14,576 bases of DNA from an uncultured Bacteroidia bacterium (GCA_902797895.1 CADBUS010000156.1:1-14576), one strand, 5' to 3'; shown: positions 1 to 7,541, counted from the stretch's first letter. Translations and numbers: made by a program. The notes: generated by a model not told the origin, from the letters alone.

Positions 1-46
1 CAGCTTCCTTTAGTATTACACTGCCCTTCAGTCGCAACTTCGCAAA

Positions 47-106
47 CAGCACAGCTCCCATCCTTGACTAGCCGACAAGCGGATGTCTGCGGCTGGGACT
101 GTGCTG
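47..106. repeat. GC-rich imperfect hairpin
   Basis: The left arm (47-60, CAGCACAGCTCCCA) pairs with the right arm (94-106, TGGGACTGTGCTG) over 13 bp with one bulged C at 55. A second, weaker pairing (GCCGACA at 71-77 against the TGT and CGGC near 84-93) could extend the structure inward. It lies beyond the inverted repeat downstream of rsmG. It has no clear T-run on either strand, so I do not call it a terminator. It may be part of a dispersed non-coding repeat or a structured RNA segment. Confidence 0.45.
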
Positions 107-126
107 CTCTGCTCTACTCTACTCTG

Positions 127-214
127 TCATTCTGAGCGTTAGCGAAGAATCTATAAGGGTATTTACACATATAGGATTATACATTCATAGACTCTTCGCG
201 TTGCTCAGAGTGAC
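127..214. repeat. Dispersed-type inverted repeat (TCATTCTGAGCG family)
   Basis: The left arm at 127-153 begins GTCATTCTGAGCG and ends GCGAAGAATCT. The right arm at 189-214 (AGACTCTTCGCG ... CAGAGTGAC) is its imperfect reverse complement over about 26 bp. The arms flank an AT-rich spacer of about 35 bp. Elements with this TCATTCTGAGCG/CGAAGAATC signature are, to my knowledge, common as scattered intergenic palindromes in several bacterial genomes; this is recall and was not searched. Read on the minus strand it lies downstream of rsmG and could fold as a long hairpin, so it may also help end transcription of the seven-gene run. Confidence 0.65.
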
Positions 215-309
215 AGGAAAGCTCAGAGTGACAGGAAAGCTCAGAGTGACAGAGAGCTTCAGAGTGACAGGAGGAAGCGTGAATGACAGGGGCGTTCAGA
301 ATGAGTGGA
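203..309. repeat. Degenerate 17-18 bp tandem repeats
   Basis: Starting from the right arm of the inverted repeat, the motif GCTCAGAGTGACAGGAAA is repeated: 203-220 and 221-238 are identical 18-mers, 239-255 and about 256-276 are close copies, and 277-292 and 293-309 are more diverged (GTGAATGACAGG, TTCAGAATGAG). The last copy contains the stop codon and final codons of rsmG on the minus strand. The array looks like serial duplication of one end of the palindromic element. A plus-strand reading frame across it encodes a repetitive RVTGK-like peptide and is not a credible gene. Confidence 0.6.
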
Positions 310-991
310 TACGTAGGAGTTTTTTGCCTTCAAAGAATGGCTCCGGCAGCCAACGGATAATATCTTTTGCCTCAACGATAGTGGGGCTGAAACGGTTTTT
401 TGTGGCTGCGGCTTGAATCTCTTGCGCTATGGTATCGCCACCTTTGAGGTAGAGTATGGAGTTGGTGTATTTGCCTTTAACCCAAGGGATAAAGTTATCT
501 AAAGAGGTTACAGCGCGGCTTACTATAAAATCAAATTTATTGCATCTTGCAATAAGATTATTATTCTGCGGCGCGGCTTTTACGACCTTTTGAGGCTCAA
601 TATCCTCTGCTCTGGAGTGCAGGGCAATAACATTATTCAGCCCTATCTGATTGCATATTCCTTCCACTACTCTTATTTTCTTGCCAATTGAATCTGCAAG
701 TACAAAGGTGGCGTTGGGATAGTATATGGCAAGCGGAATGCCGGGGAAGCCTCCGCCTGTACCCACATCCATTATGATTCCGCGTTCAAACTCTGCCTCT
801 AAGTGGCTATGCTGCAGATATTTTACAATGGCGAGTGAGTGTAGTACGTGATGCAGATAGAGATTGGGAATATCTTTGCGGCTGATTACATTTATCTTGC
901 TGTTCCAACTCTCATAGAGCGGTGCGAGTCTCTTAAACTGCTCTATCTGATTTGATGTAAGCTCTTTGAAATATGTTAGAATATGCTCCAT
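296..991 (-). CDS. rsmG: 16S rRNA (guanine-527 N7) methyltransferase RsmG
   Basis: Recognised as RsmG (GidB), the SAM-dependent enzyme that makes m7G at position 527 of 16S rRNA in the small ribosomal subunit. The 231 aa length is near the family's usual size. The glycine-rich SAM-binding motif DVGTGGGFPGIPLAI is at residues 75-89. Upstream of it are the family motifs NVISRKD (34-40) and HHVLHSLAI (47-55), and a conserved SRAV follows at 158-161. The start ATG lies 6 bp after the sigma factor stop. An AGAGG element overlapping that stop serves as a plausible ribosome-binding site. It is the last gene of the seven-gene minus-strand run. Its final codons and stop fall inside the degenerate tandem repeat, so the C-terminal HSF may be repeat-derived. 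Loss of RsmG is known in other bacteria to give low-level streptomycin resistance. Confidence 0.95.
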   Translation of the reverse strand: MEHILTYFKELTSNQIEQFKRLAPLYESWNSKINVISRKDIPNLYLHHVLHSLAIVKYLQHSHLEAEFERGIIMDVGTGGGFPGIPLAIYYPNATFVLADSIGKKIRVVEGICNQIGLNNVIALHSRAEDIEPQKVVKAAPQNNNLIARCNKFDFIVSRAVTSLDNFIPWVKGKYTNSILYLKGGDTIAQEIQAAATKNRFSPTIVEAKDIIRWLPEPFFEGKKLLRIHSF

Positions 992-997
992 CTGCCT

Positions 998-1621
998 CTA
1001 TTTTTTTGTTACTCCCTTTGCCTTGCGGGCGCGCTTTTGGGCTAACGGATTGTCTTTGAGTACCTCTGCAAGTTGATTCTTGCCTCTGTTCACCCTTACC
1101 TTAACCGTAGAGAGCGATATTTTAAGTTTGGTGGCGATCTCATCTAAGGCGTAATCTTCTATGTATAACAGCATTACATCTTTGTATATTGCAGGCAGGC
1201 AGTTTATGGCCTCCATAGCCTTTTCTATCTGCTGGCTCCCTATAAGGTTATCTTCAGGAGAATCGTTGCTAAATATACGAGAGAGTTCCTTGTTGTCTGA
1301 ATCTGTGGATACGGAGTTGTTTATACTATTCTTACTCCTTCTGAACGAGTCTGTTATACAATTTTTGGCTATGCGGTATATCCAAGTTGTGAACTTGTAT
1401 TTGCTATCATATCTGCCTATATTCTGAAAGGCTCTGTGAAAGGTCTCTATACAAATATCTTCCGGCTCCTCCGATACCTCTCTCTGGGTTTGAGAAATCT
1501 TTACAATATAGGTCATAAGACTATTGTGATACCTCTCAAAGAGGCAGGTAAAAGCATTCTGCTCTCCTGCCTGGGCCATAGAGATTAACTGAGCATCGCT
1601 CAGGCGGATAAAGAGTTCCAT
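998..1621 (-). CDS. ECF-type RNA polymerase sigma factor
   Basis: A sigma-70 family protein of the ECF type, directing RNA polymerase to a specific promoter set. I place the start at the ATG ending at 1621 (207 aa, MELFIRLSDAQL). It lies 7 bp after the polA stop and begins right at sigma region 2. A longer reading from 1672 would add 17 polar residues and overlap polA by 44 bp. Region 2 covers about residues 10-85 in the short form: the FxxLFxRYHNSLMTYI helix, then EDICIETFHRAF, then FTTWIYRIAKN. Region 4 is near the C-terminus, with LPAIYKDVMLLYIEDYALDEIA and the helix-turn-helix LKISLSTVKVRVNRGK. The tail is very basic (KRARKAKGVTKK). No anti-sigma gene is adjacent, which is unusual for an ECF factor. 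Its place between polA and rsmG suggests steady co-expression with housekeeping genes. Its regulon cannot be deduced here. Confidence 0.85.
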   Translation of the reverse strand: MELFIRLSDAQLISMAQAGEQNAFTCLFERYHNSLMTYIVKISQTQREVSEEPEDICIETFHRAFQNIGRYDSKYKFTTWIYRIAKNCITDSFRRSKNSINNSVSTDSDNKELSRIFSNDSPEDNLIGSQQIEKAMEAINCLPAIYKDVMLLYIEDYALDEIATKLKISLSTVKVRVNRGKNQLAEVLKDNPLAQKRARKAKGVTKK

Positions 1622-1628
1622 TCTTTTT

Positions 1629-4526
1629 TTAGTGCGATTCGAGCCAGTTTTTGCCATAGTTGCAATCTGCAATCAGTTTAACATTCAAGTCTGCAACGCT
1701 CTCCATCTCCTGCTTGGCGATCTCCATAATAATCTCCCTCTCTCCTGCAACAACATCAAATACAAGCTCATCGTGTACTTGTAGAATCATCTTGCTTTTA
1801 AGAGCCTGTTTTTTAATCCTTTTCCACACATTTACCATAGCTATCTTTATGATGTCTGCCGCGCTGCCTTGCAACGGAGCATTTATGGCGTTGCGCTCAT
1901 TGAACTTGCGCACCGTATTGTTGCGCGAGTTTATACCGCTGAGGTATCTTCTTCTGCCATAGAGAGTTTCCACATATCCTCTAATTTTTGCCCTCTCGAT
2001 AGTCTCCTCTATATATGCTTTTACGCTTGGATAGTTCTTAAAATATGACTCAATAAACTCCTTGGCCTCCTTTACCCCTATATCCATTCTCTCTGCCAGC
2101 CCGAACGGAGATATGCCGTAGATTATTCCAAAATTCACTGTTTTAGCCTTGCGGCGCTGCGCCTCTGTAACGCTCTCAATATCTGTATTAAAGAGCTTGG
2201 CAGCAGTGGCGGTATGTACATCTTTTCCGCTATTGAAGGCCTCAATCAGATGGGCATCTTGGCTGAAATGAGCCATAAGCCTCAGTTCTATTTGCGAGTA
2301 GTCTGCAGATACTATGTAACCATTCTCATCAGAGGGAACAAATGCCTTTCTAATCTCCTTGCCTCGCTCTGTTCTAACAGGTATATTCTGCAGGTTAGGA
2401 TTAGTGGAGCTAAGTCTGCCTGTGGCCGTAAGTGCCTGATTAAATGTGGTATGTAGCTTACCATCCTTGCGGCTTATTATCATTGGCAGAGCATCTATAT
2501 AGGTGGAGAGGAGCTTTTTAAGATTTCTGTACTCTAAAATCTCCTCAATTATAGGGTGTTTGTCTGCCAAAGTTTTGAGAGTCTGCTCATCGGTAGGGTA
2601 GTTGCCTCTCACGCTTTGCTTCATATCATCCACTATCTTCAGCTTCTCAAACAGCAGTATTCCAACCTGTTTGGGAGAAGAAAGATTTACCTGAGGGGTT
2701 TGTGCCAGCTCCTTTGCCTTGGCCTCTATCTCCTCCATCTGCTTTGTGAGAATTTTGCTGTATTGGGCAAGATGCTCGGTATCTATCTTAACCCCCTGTA
2801 GCTCCATATCTGAGAGTACTTGTATAAGTGGCATCTCAACAGAGTTGTAGAGCTGCTCTCCCTTCTGCTCTTTTAGAGTATTCAGAAGCGTGTGTTTAAC
2901 TCTTTGATAAAGAGCGCACTCTATGCTCTTGCCCTCTATCTTATTCTCTCTGTTCTCCTGCTTTTTGGCCATAGCAAAGAGGTCAAACGGTGCATCTTTC
3001 TCCTCATCGTCTGAGTAATCTGCTCCTAATTTTACCGTATCTATATTGAGTGTACTCTGTATAATGAAATCAGATGTATGGCTGAGCTCCGGATTTACAA
3101 GGTAGTGCATAAGCTGAATATCATACAGCTCGCCTTTGCATATTATTTTGCCCTGTTGCCTGAGTTTGTTTATTGCAAGTTTTATGTTGCAGCCAATCTT
3201 GGCAATGGAGCTATCTTCCAATAGCTTCTTAATCAGCAGATAATCTGGGTTGCTCTTAATTTTTGAAAGCTCTTTGCAGAGGAATCTTTTAGCTGTTATA
3301 TGCTCTTTTGCACACCCCTCTACACTGCTTTCTGCGTTGGCCTTCTCTTCTATTGCAATGGTGAGTATCAGGGCACCCTCCACAGGCATCTCCACAACCA
3401 ACTCTCCAGCCTTGGCAGCCTCTTGTATAATCTGTTCAATTTCTGCATCTTCCACCGTTACATCAGGCCCGTCTGCAACACTCTCCAAAGGGCTCGGCAT
3501 AGGCTCTTGCTCAGACGGTTGCTGCTCCTGCGGTGTATCAGAAGGTATGTCGGTAGCCGGCTCCGGCCACATATAGCTCTCATCTTCCGCTTGTTGATGC
3601 GTTTGCTGTTGTGCTTGCTGCTGTTGCTGTTGCAGCTGTGCTTGCTGTTCCGGCTCTACTTTAGGCAGCAGTTTTTTTAGCGTGCGGAACTCATATTTCT
3701 CAAATACCTCATTAGTAACTCTATCTGCAGAGACCTGGATTGTAATATCTTGGCGAGTTACAGGAATCTCTACATCGGTCTTTATTGTAACAAGGAACTT
3801 GCTCATTTTGAGCATCTGCTCTGCATTTTTTATCTTCTGCTGCATATTTTCGGGCAACTCGCCAATATGGTCAAGCAACCCCTCTACGCTTCCATATTTT
3901 GAGATAAGTTTTTTGGCTCCAACTTCTCCCACTCCCTTAACCCCCGGCACATTGTCTGCGGCATCGCCCCAAATAGAGAGTATATCTACCACCTGCTCAG
4001 GTTTTTGTATATTGTACTTTGCACACAAATCTCCTGCTCCAATTATTTGAGCCTCTGCGCTTCCTCCCTTTGTGAGCTTGTATTGGAAGATGTTGCTTTG
4101 GAGCAGCTGCCCAAAATCCTTATCCGGAGTAACTAAATATACACGAGTATTATCATCTGCCCAACTCTTTGCCATTGTGCCAATTACATCATCTGCCTCA
4201 ACTCCCTCAACCATAATTACCGGTATTCTCATAGCTTGCAGAATCTCTTTAAGTGGCGGCAACGATTCTATCACAAGCTCCGGAGTAGGGGGGCGGTTGG
4301 CCTTATACTCGGGGAAGATTTTGTGGCGGAATGTTTTTACGTGAGAATCAAAGGTTACGGCAATATGGGTAGGATGCTCTTTGTTAATGAGTTCGAGCAC
4401 CATTTTTGTAAATCCGTACAGTATGGAGGTATTAACCCCCTTTGAGTTTATAAGAGGGCGTGTCATAAATGCGTAATACATTCTGAACACCTGGGCGTGG
4501 CCATCTATAAGAAATATCTTATCCAT
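1629..4526 (-). CDS. polA: DNA polymerase I
   Basis: Family A DNA polymerase for Okazaki fragment maturation and repair synthesis; 965 aa, slightly above the usual 900-940. Residues 1-285 form the 5'-3' exonuclease/flap nuclease: LIDGHA at 6-11, EYKANR at 73-78, EADDVIGT at 110-117, VTPDKDFGQL at 132-141, and GDAADNVPGVKGVG at 187-200. Residues 292-370 are a Gln-, then Pro/Glu-rich linker. Residues 372-550 occupy the 3'-5' exonuclease position but lack its acidic catalytic residues. The polymerase domain is intact: motif A DYSQIELR (742-749), motif B RRKAKTVNFGIIYG (791-804, Phe799 at the E. coli F762 position) and motif C VHDE (917-920). AGAGAAG precedes the ATG. It sits 46 bp after the queD-like gene and just before the sigma factor. 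Expected to be an active polymerase and flap nuclease without proofreading. Confidence 0.97.
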   Translation of the reverse strand: MDKIFLIDGHAQVFRMYYAFMTRPLINSKGVNTSILYGFTKMVLELINKEHPTHIAVTFDSHVKTFRHKIFPEYKANRPPTPELVIESLPPLKEILQAMRIPVIMVEGVEADDVIGTMAKSWADDNTRVYLVTPDKDFGQLLQSNIFQYKLTKGGSAEAQIIGAGDLCAKYNIQKPEQVVDILSIWGDAADNVPGVKGVGEVGAKKLISKYGSVEGLLDHIGELPENMQQKIKNAEQMLKMSKFLVTIKTDVEIPVTRQDITIQVSADRVTNEVFEKYEFRTLKKLLPKVEPEQQAQLQQQQQQAQQQTHQQAEDESYMWPEPATDIPSDTPQEQQPSEQEPMPSPLESVADGPDVTVEDAEIEQIIQEAAKAGELVVEMPVEGALILTIAIEEKANAESSVEGCAKEHITAKRFLCKELSKIKSNPDYLLIKKLLEDSSIAKIGCNIKLAINKLRQQGKIICKGELYDIQLMHYLVNPELSHTSDFIIQSTLNIDTVKLGADYSDDEEKDAPFDLFAMAKKQENRENKIEGKSIECALYQRVKHTLLNTLKEQKGEQLYNSVEMPLIQVLSDMELQGVKIDTEHLAQYSKILTKQMEEIEAKAKELAQTPQVNLSSPKQVGILLFEKLKIVDDMKQSVRGNYPTDEQTLKTLADKHPIIEEILEYRNLKKLLSTYIDALPMIISRKDGKLHTTFNQALTATGRLSSTNPNLQNIPVRTERGKEIRKAFVPSDENGYIVSADYSQIELRLMAHFSQDAHLIEAFNSGKDVHTATAAKLFNTDIESVTEAQRRKAKTVNFGIIYGISPFGLAERMDIGVKEAKEFIESYFKNYPSVKAYIEETIERAKIRGYVETLYGRRRYLSGINSRNNTVRKFNERNAINAPLQGSAADIIKIAMVNVWKRIKKQALKSKMILQVHDELVFDVVAGEREIIMEIAKQEMESVADLNVKLIADCNYGKNWLESH

Positions 4527-4572
4527 TGCTTCTCTACTTTTAGCTCCACTTGGGGCGTTGAATTAGGCGCTT

Positions 4573-5016
4573 TTATATGTTGTCTTCTGCTCTCCACTGA
4601 GCGTAGGAGTTCTCGGTCTCCCATAGCTTTACACTCACAAGGCTCACCTTTTCAGGGAGTTCTTCCATTATCAACTTGGCAAAATGAGCAACAAGATTCT
4701 CGCTTGTTGGCTGAAAATCGGTTACTATTGTATTTCCGTATGCGTGGCTTATCTGCTCCATAAGAAGGGCATCTTTGCTCAGCACAAGAGCGTGATCGTA
4801 TCTCTCTATTATACGGCTATTTACAATCTTTTTAAGATCTGTAAAATCTATGACCATCCCATTTTTGGGACTATTATTACTCTCGATAGGCTCACCCTTT
4901 ACGGTTACCTCCATCTTGTAGGAGTGGCCGTGTATATGGCTGCATTTGCCATCGTATCCCTTTAAGGCGTGTGCCCCCTCAAAGTTGAAGCGTTTTGTTA
5001 TCCGTATTACTGCCAT
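4573..5016 (-). CDS. queD: 6-carboxytetrahydropterin / 6-pyruvoyltetrahydropterin synthase family (QueD-like)
   Basis: A T-fold pterin enzyme of 147 aa. QueD converts dihydroneopterin triphosphate to 6-carboxytetrahydropterin, the first committed step to queuosine and other 7-deazapurines. The Zn ligands are visible as His16 (GAHAL) and His29/His31 (HIHGHSY), with the catalytic Cys25 just before them. GMVIDFTDLKKIV (53-65), the DH pair of YDHALVL (73-79), PTSEN (103-107) and Glu133 (LWETENSYAQW) complete the family pattern. Its start lies 3 bp after the ABC ATPase stop, so translational coupling is likely. No other queuosine gene (queC, queE, queF) is in the window. The split between QueD and PTPS/PTPS-III activity cannot be settled by eye, so the symbol is the likeliest assignment rather than certain. 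Confidence 0.85.
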   Translation of the reverse strand: MAVIRITKRFNFEGAHALKGYDGKCSHIHGHSYKMEVTVKGEPIESNNSPKNGMVIDFTDLKKIVNSRIIERYDHALVLSKDALLMEQISHAYGNTIVTDFQPTSENLVAHFAKLIMEELPEKVSLVSVKLWETENSYAQWRAEDNI

Positions 5017-5019
5017 ACT

Positions 5020-5790
5020 CTATTCAAATGTAAAGCTCATCTTTTCTTGGTTGAATTTAACCCCCTCAATGGAGAATATTTTATCTGCAACTCCTTTGTC
5101 TATAAGTTCTTGGGTTGCTCCGCAATAAAAGCCGTCATATCCCATAATCCATAGCCTGTTGCAGAGTTGCAGAGCAAGTTGCAAATCGTGAGTAGAGAAT
5201 ATAATCAGCTTTCCCTGCTCCTTTGCAATCTCTCTCAGCATTTTTGTAATCTGATATTTGTTGGCAATATCCAAAAATGCGGTAGGCTCGTCCAACAATA
5301 TAATTTCTGAGTTCTGCACAAGTGCCGCCGCTATAGTGGCGCGTTGGAACTCTCCGTCGCTGAGGCTTTTACATCTTCTTTGCCCAAAACTCTCAAGCCC
5401 AACAGCTGCAAGAGCCTCCTCTATGCGCTGCTCTTCCTCTCTGCCAAGGCTTCCCACCCAATTGGTGCGGAAATAGCTGCCCGTTGCAACAAGGTCTTTT
5501 ACAGAGAGATACTCTGTGCGCTCAATAAGCGGAGTAACAAAACATACTGTTTTGCTCATCTGCTCTTTTGTAAGATATGCGGCCTCTTTACCGTTGTATA
5601 GTACTTGTCCGTTAGCTCCGTAGAGCGGCTCCAATGCGGCTATTGTTCTGAGCAACGTGCTTTTGCCTCTGCCGTTGGAGCCCAAAAGGGCAATAAGAGT
5701 TCCGCCCTGCTCGGCGGCAGTTATATTGCTGAATATTATTTTGCTGCCGTAGCCAAGTGTAAGATTTTTTATATCAAGTAGATAACCCAT
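5020..5790 (-). CDS. ABC transporter ATP-binding protein, FecE/FepC-like (iron-chelate or cobalamin type)
   Basis: A 256-aa single ABC ATPase that would power import through a partner permease at the inner membrane. Walker A is GSNGRGKST (37-45), the signature is LSDGEFQR (143-150), Walker B is EIILLDEPT (162-170) with D-loop FLD, and the switch His is His201 in STHDL. The overall pattern, including YLSVKDLVATGSYFRTNW after the Q-loop, resembles ATPases of siderophore, heme or B12 uptake systems. The usual Q-loop Gln is not evident: the segment reads CFVTPLIER (83-91). I believe related Bacteroidota proteins also vary here. No permease or substrate-binding protein is nearby, so it is an orphan ATPase within the housekeeping run, 27 bp after the thioredoxin gene and 3 bp before the queD-like gene. 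The substrate is unknown. Confidence 0.85.
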   Translation of the reverse strand: MGYLLDIKNLTLGYGSKIIFSNITAAEQGGTLIALLGSNGRGKSTLLRTIAALEPLYGANGQVLYNGKEAAYLTKEQMSKTVCFVTPLIERTEYLSVKDLVATGSYFRTNWVGSLGREEEQRIEEALAAVGLESFGQRRCKSLSDGEFQRATIAAALVQNSEIILLDEPTAFLDIANKYQITKMLREIAKEQGKLIIFSTHDLQLALQLCNRLWIMGYDGFYCGATQELIDKGVADKIFSIEGVKFNQEKMSFTFE

Positions 5791-5817
5791 ATTTATAGGC
5801 CGCGCTCTTAGGTGGCA

Positions 5818-6324
5818 CTACTTTGATATAGCCTCTTTGGTATAGGTGTAAATGTTTGTGCCTCTCAATCCTACTTTTGCAATTTTGCCATCGGGAGCAA
5901 AGAGAATTATGTGCGGTATTCCTCTTATTCCGTAAGCCTTAACTGCAACGCTCTCTGTATTTACAATCTGCTCCCACTCTATCTTTAGTTCCTTGGCTGC
6001 TTTTTTGGTATCTGCAAGTTTATCGGAAACTGCTATGCTCAACACAGTTACCTTATCTTTAGGCAGCTTGTTGTAGGCCTCTCTTATGTATGGAATCTCA
6101 TTTCTGCAAGGGCCGCACCAAGAGGCCCAGAAATCTGCAATAACCCATTTGCCCTTGCCTACATAGTCGCTTAGCGATACTTTGCTATCGGGATTAGAAG
6201 GCTCTTGCAAAACGGTAAAATCTACAAACATATCTCCCTCTTTAGGAGCGTTTTGTGCGTTCATTTTACAAACGGACAAAATAATGGCGCAGAATGTAAC
6301 TGCGTAAAATGCGAACTTTTTCAT
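5818..6324 (-). CDS. Exported TlpA/ResA-like thioredoxin-fold protein
   Basis: A 168-aa thiol-disulfide oxidoreductase expected to act outside the cytoplasmic membrane. The N-terminus is a signal peptide: MKK, a hydrophobic stretch to about residue 19, and a likely signal peptidase I site NA|Q near 23. The LSVC at 16-19 is a poor lipobox because Val precedes the Cys, so I favour a soluble periplasmic form. The active site is WASWCGPCR (67-74) with Cys70/Cys73, and the cis-Pro is in GIRGIPHIILF (Pro137). In Bacteroidota, proteins like this commonly reduce disulfides in cytochrome c maturation or envelope redox balance; which role applies here is not visible. The gene is 32 bp after trpS and 27 bp before the ABC ATPase, so it is probably co-transcribed. 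Confidence 0.9.
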   Translation of the reverse strand: MKKFAFYAVTFCAIILSVCKMNAQNAPKEGDMFVDFTVLQEPSNPDSKVSLSDYVGKGKWVIADFWASWCGPCRNEIPYIREAYNKLPKDKVTVLSIAVSDKLADTKKAAKELKIEWEQIVNTESVAVKAYGIRGIPHIILFAPDGKIAKVGLRGTNIYTYTKEAISK

Positions 6325-6356
6325 ATAACTGTTTTATTTCGGTTATCGTTTCTTTA

Positions 6357-7541
6357 TTATTGTCTGAATTTGGCAGCCTGTGCGGCAATAAACTCTTTAT
6401 CTTCAAAATAGTTGATTTTCATAGCCCTGCGCACATCGCTAAGAGTTTGCGCGGCCACTTGACGAGCCTTTTCGCTTCCCTCTTTGAGCATCTGATATAC
6501 AGCCGGAATATCTTTTTCAAACTCCTTGCGCCTTGCTCTCATTGGCTCAAGCTCTTGGCTTATAATCTTTTCTAAAAACCTCTTTACTTTTACATCGCCA
6601 AGGCCGCCCCTCTGATAGTGGGCCTTTAGCTCATCCAAATTGGCGTAATCCGGCCAAAAATCCTTAAAATGAGTATCGTTACAAAAGGCATCGAGATAGG
6701 TAAATACACAGTTGCCCTCCAGATGGCCAGGGTCGTTTACGCTCACGTGGAGCGGATCTGTGTACATTCCCATAATCTTTTTGCGAGTCTCTTCTGCGCT
6801 CTCGGCCAGATAGATACAGTTACCCAAAGATTTAGACATCTTAGCCTTGCCGTCTATGCCTGGCAATCTGTGGCAGGCATTGTTCTTTGGCAGCAAAATC
6901 TGAGGCTCCACCAAAGTGTTGCCATATATGCTGTTGAACTTGCGTACAATCTCCACAGTTTGCTCAATCATAGGCTTTTGATCATCGCCTGTTGGTACAA
7001 TGTTGGCTTTGAATGCAGTAATATCAGCTGCCTGTGAGATAGGATAGGTAAAGAAGCCAACAGGCAGGCCGCTACCAAATACTCTTTCTGCTGTTTTACT
7101 CTCACTCTCATTGTACTCATCTTCAAGAGAGTGGGGGTCTTCTAAAGGAGAACGGTTGCTTTTCTCTTTCTGAAAACCTCTCTGGGCAATCTCGCTCTTA
7201 ACGGTAGGGTTCCTCTGCAACCTCGCCACCGTAACAAGGTTCATATAGTAAAAAGCCAACTCGGTAAGTTCCGGTATCATACTCTGTATAAAGAGAGTAA
7301 CCTTGGCCGGGTCCAATCCTGCAGCAAGGTAGTCGAGTGCAACCTCAACAATATTCTCACGCACCTTATCGGGATTATCAAAATTGTCTGTAAGTGCCTG
7401 TGCGTCTGCAATAAACACAAACATTTGCTTGTAGTCCATTGAGTTCTGCAACTCCACTCTCCCCTTTAGAGAGCCCACATAGTGCCCTATATGCAATTTT
7501 CCGGTAGGGCGGTCTCCTGTAAGAATAATTTTATCGCTCAT
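6357..7541 (-). CDS. trpS: Tryptophan--tRNA ligase
   Basis: Class Ic aminoacyl-tRNA synthetase that charges tRNA-Trp in the cytoplasm. The HIGH motif is at 17-20 within KLHIGHYVGSL, and KMSKS is at 234-238 within GKAKMSKSLGN. TVARLQRNPTVK (104-115), YPISQAADITAFKA (166-179), VPTGDDQKPMIEQT (182-195) and GGLGDVKVKRFL (312-323) are family blocks. At 394 aa it is longer than the usual 330-350. The excess includes a charged, low-complexity insertion of about 30 residues at 124-153 (rich in Glu, Ser, Lys) between the NPTVKSEIA block and the FGSGLPVGF block. That insertion falls in a surface-variable region and should not disturb catalysis. It is the first gene of the seven-gene run. The start ATG lies only 6 bp downstream of a TATATTTG box, so the transcript may be leaderless or nearly so. 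Confidence 0.96.
   Translation of the reverse strand: MSDKIILTGDRPTGKLHIGHYVGSLKGRVELQNSMDYKQMFVFIADAQALTDNFDNPDKVRENIVEVALDYLAAGLDPAKVTLFIQSMIPELTELAFYYMNLVTVARLQRNPTVKSEIAQRGFQKEKSNRSPLEDPHSLEDEYNESESKTAERVFGSGLPVGFFTYPISQAADITAFKANIVPTGDDQKPMIEQTVEIVRKFNSIYGNTLVEPQILLPKNNACHRLPGIDGKAKMSKSLGNCIYLAESAEETRKKIMGMYTDPLHVSVNDPGHLEGNCVFTYLDAFCNDTHFKDFWPDYANLDELKAHYQRGGLGDVKVKRFLEKIISQELEPMRARRKEFEKDIPAVYQMLKEGSEKARQVAAQTLSDVRRAMKINYFEDKEFIAAQAAKFRQ

Noticed and set aside
201..416. Plus-strand open frame with repeated RVTGK peptide
   Set aside because: It is the tandem non-coding repeat read in one frame and continues antisense to rsmG; there is no protein-like character beyond the repeat.
1622..1672. 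Longer sigma factor start overlapping polA
   Set aside because: The added 17 residues are polar and unlike sigma N-termini; the ATG at 1621 begins at region 2 and sits 7 bp after the polA stop.
3250..3680. Plus-strand frames of 108 and 126 residues within polA
   Set aside because: They are reverse-strand readings of the Gln/Pro/Glu linker, giving Leu/Ser/Cys-rich low-complexity peptides.
5813..5820. Isolated GTGCCAC-like half-site near the tlpA stop
   Set aside because: It is a single half-site with no inverted partner at a fitting distance, so chance is the simpler explanation.
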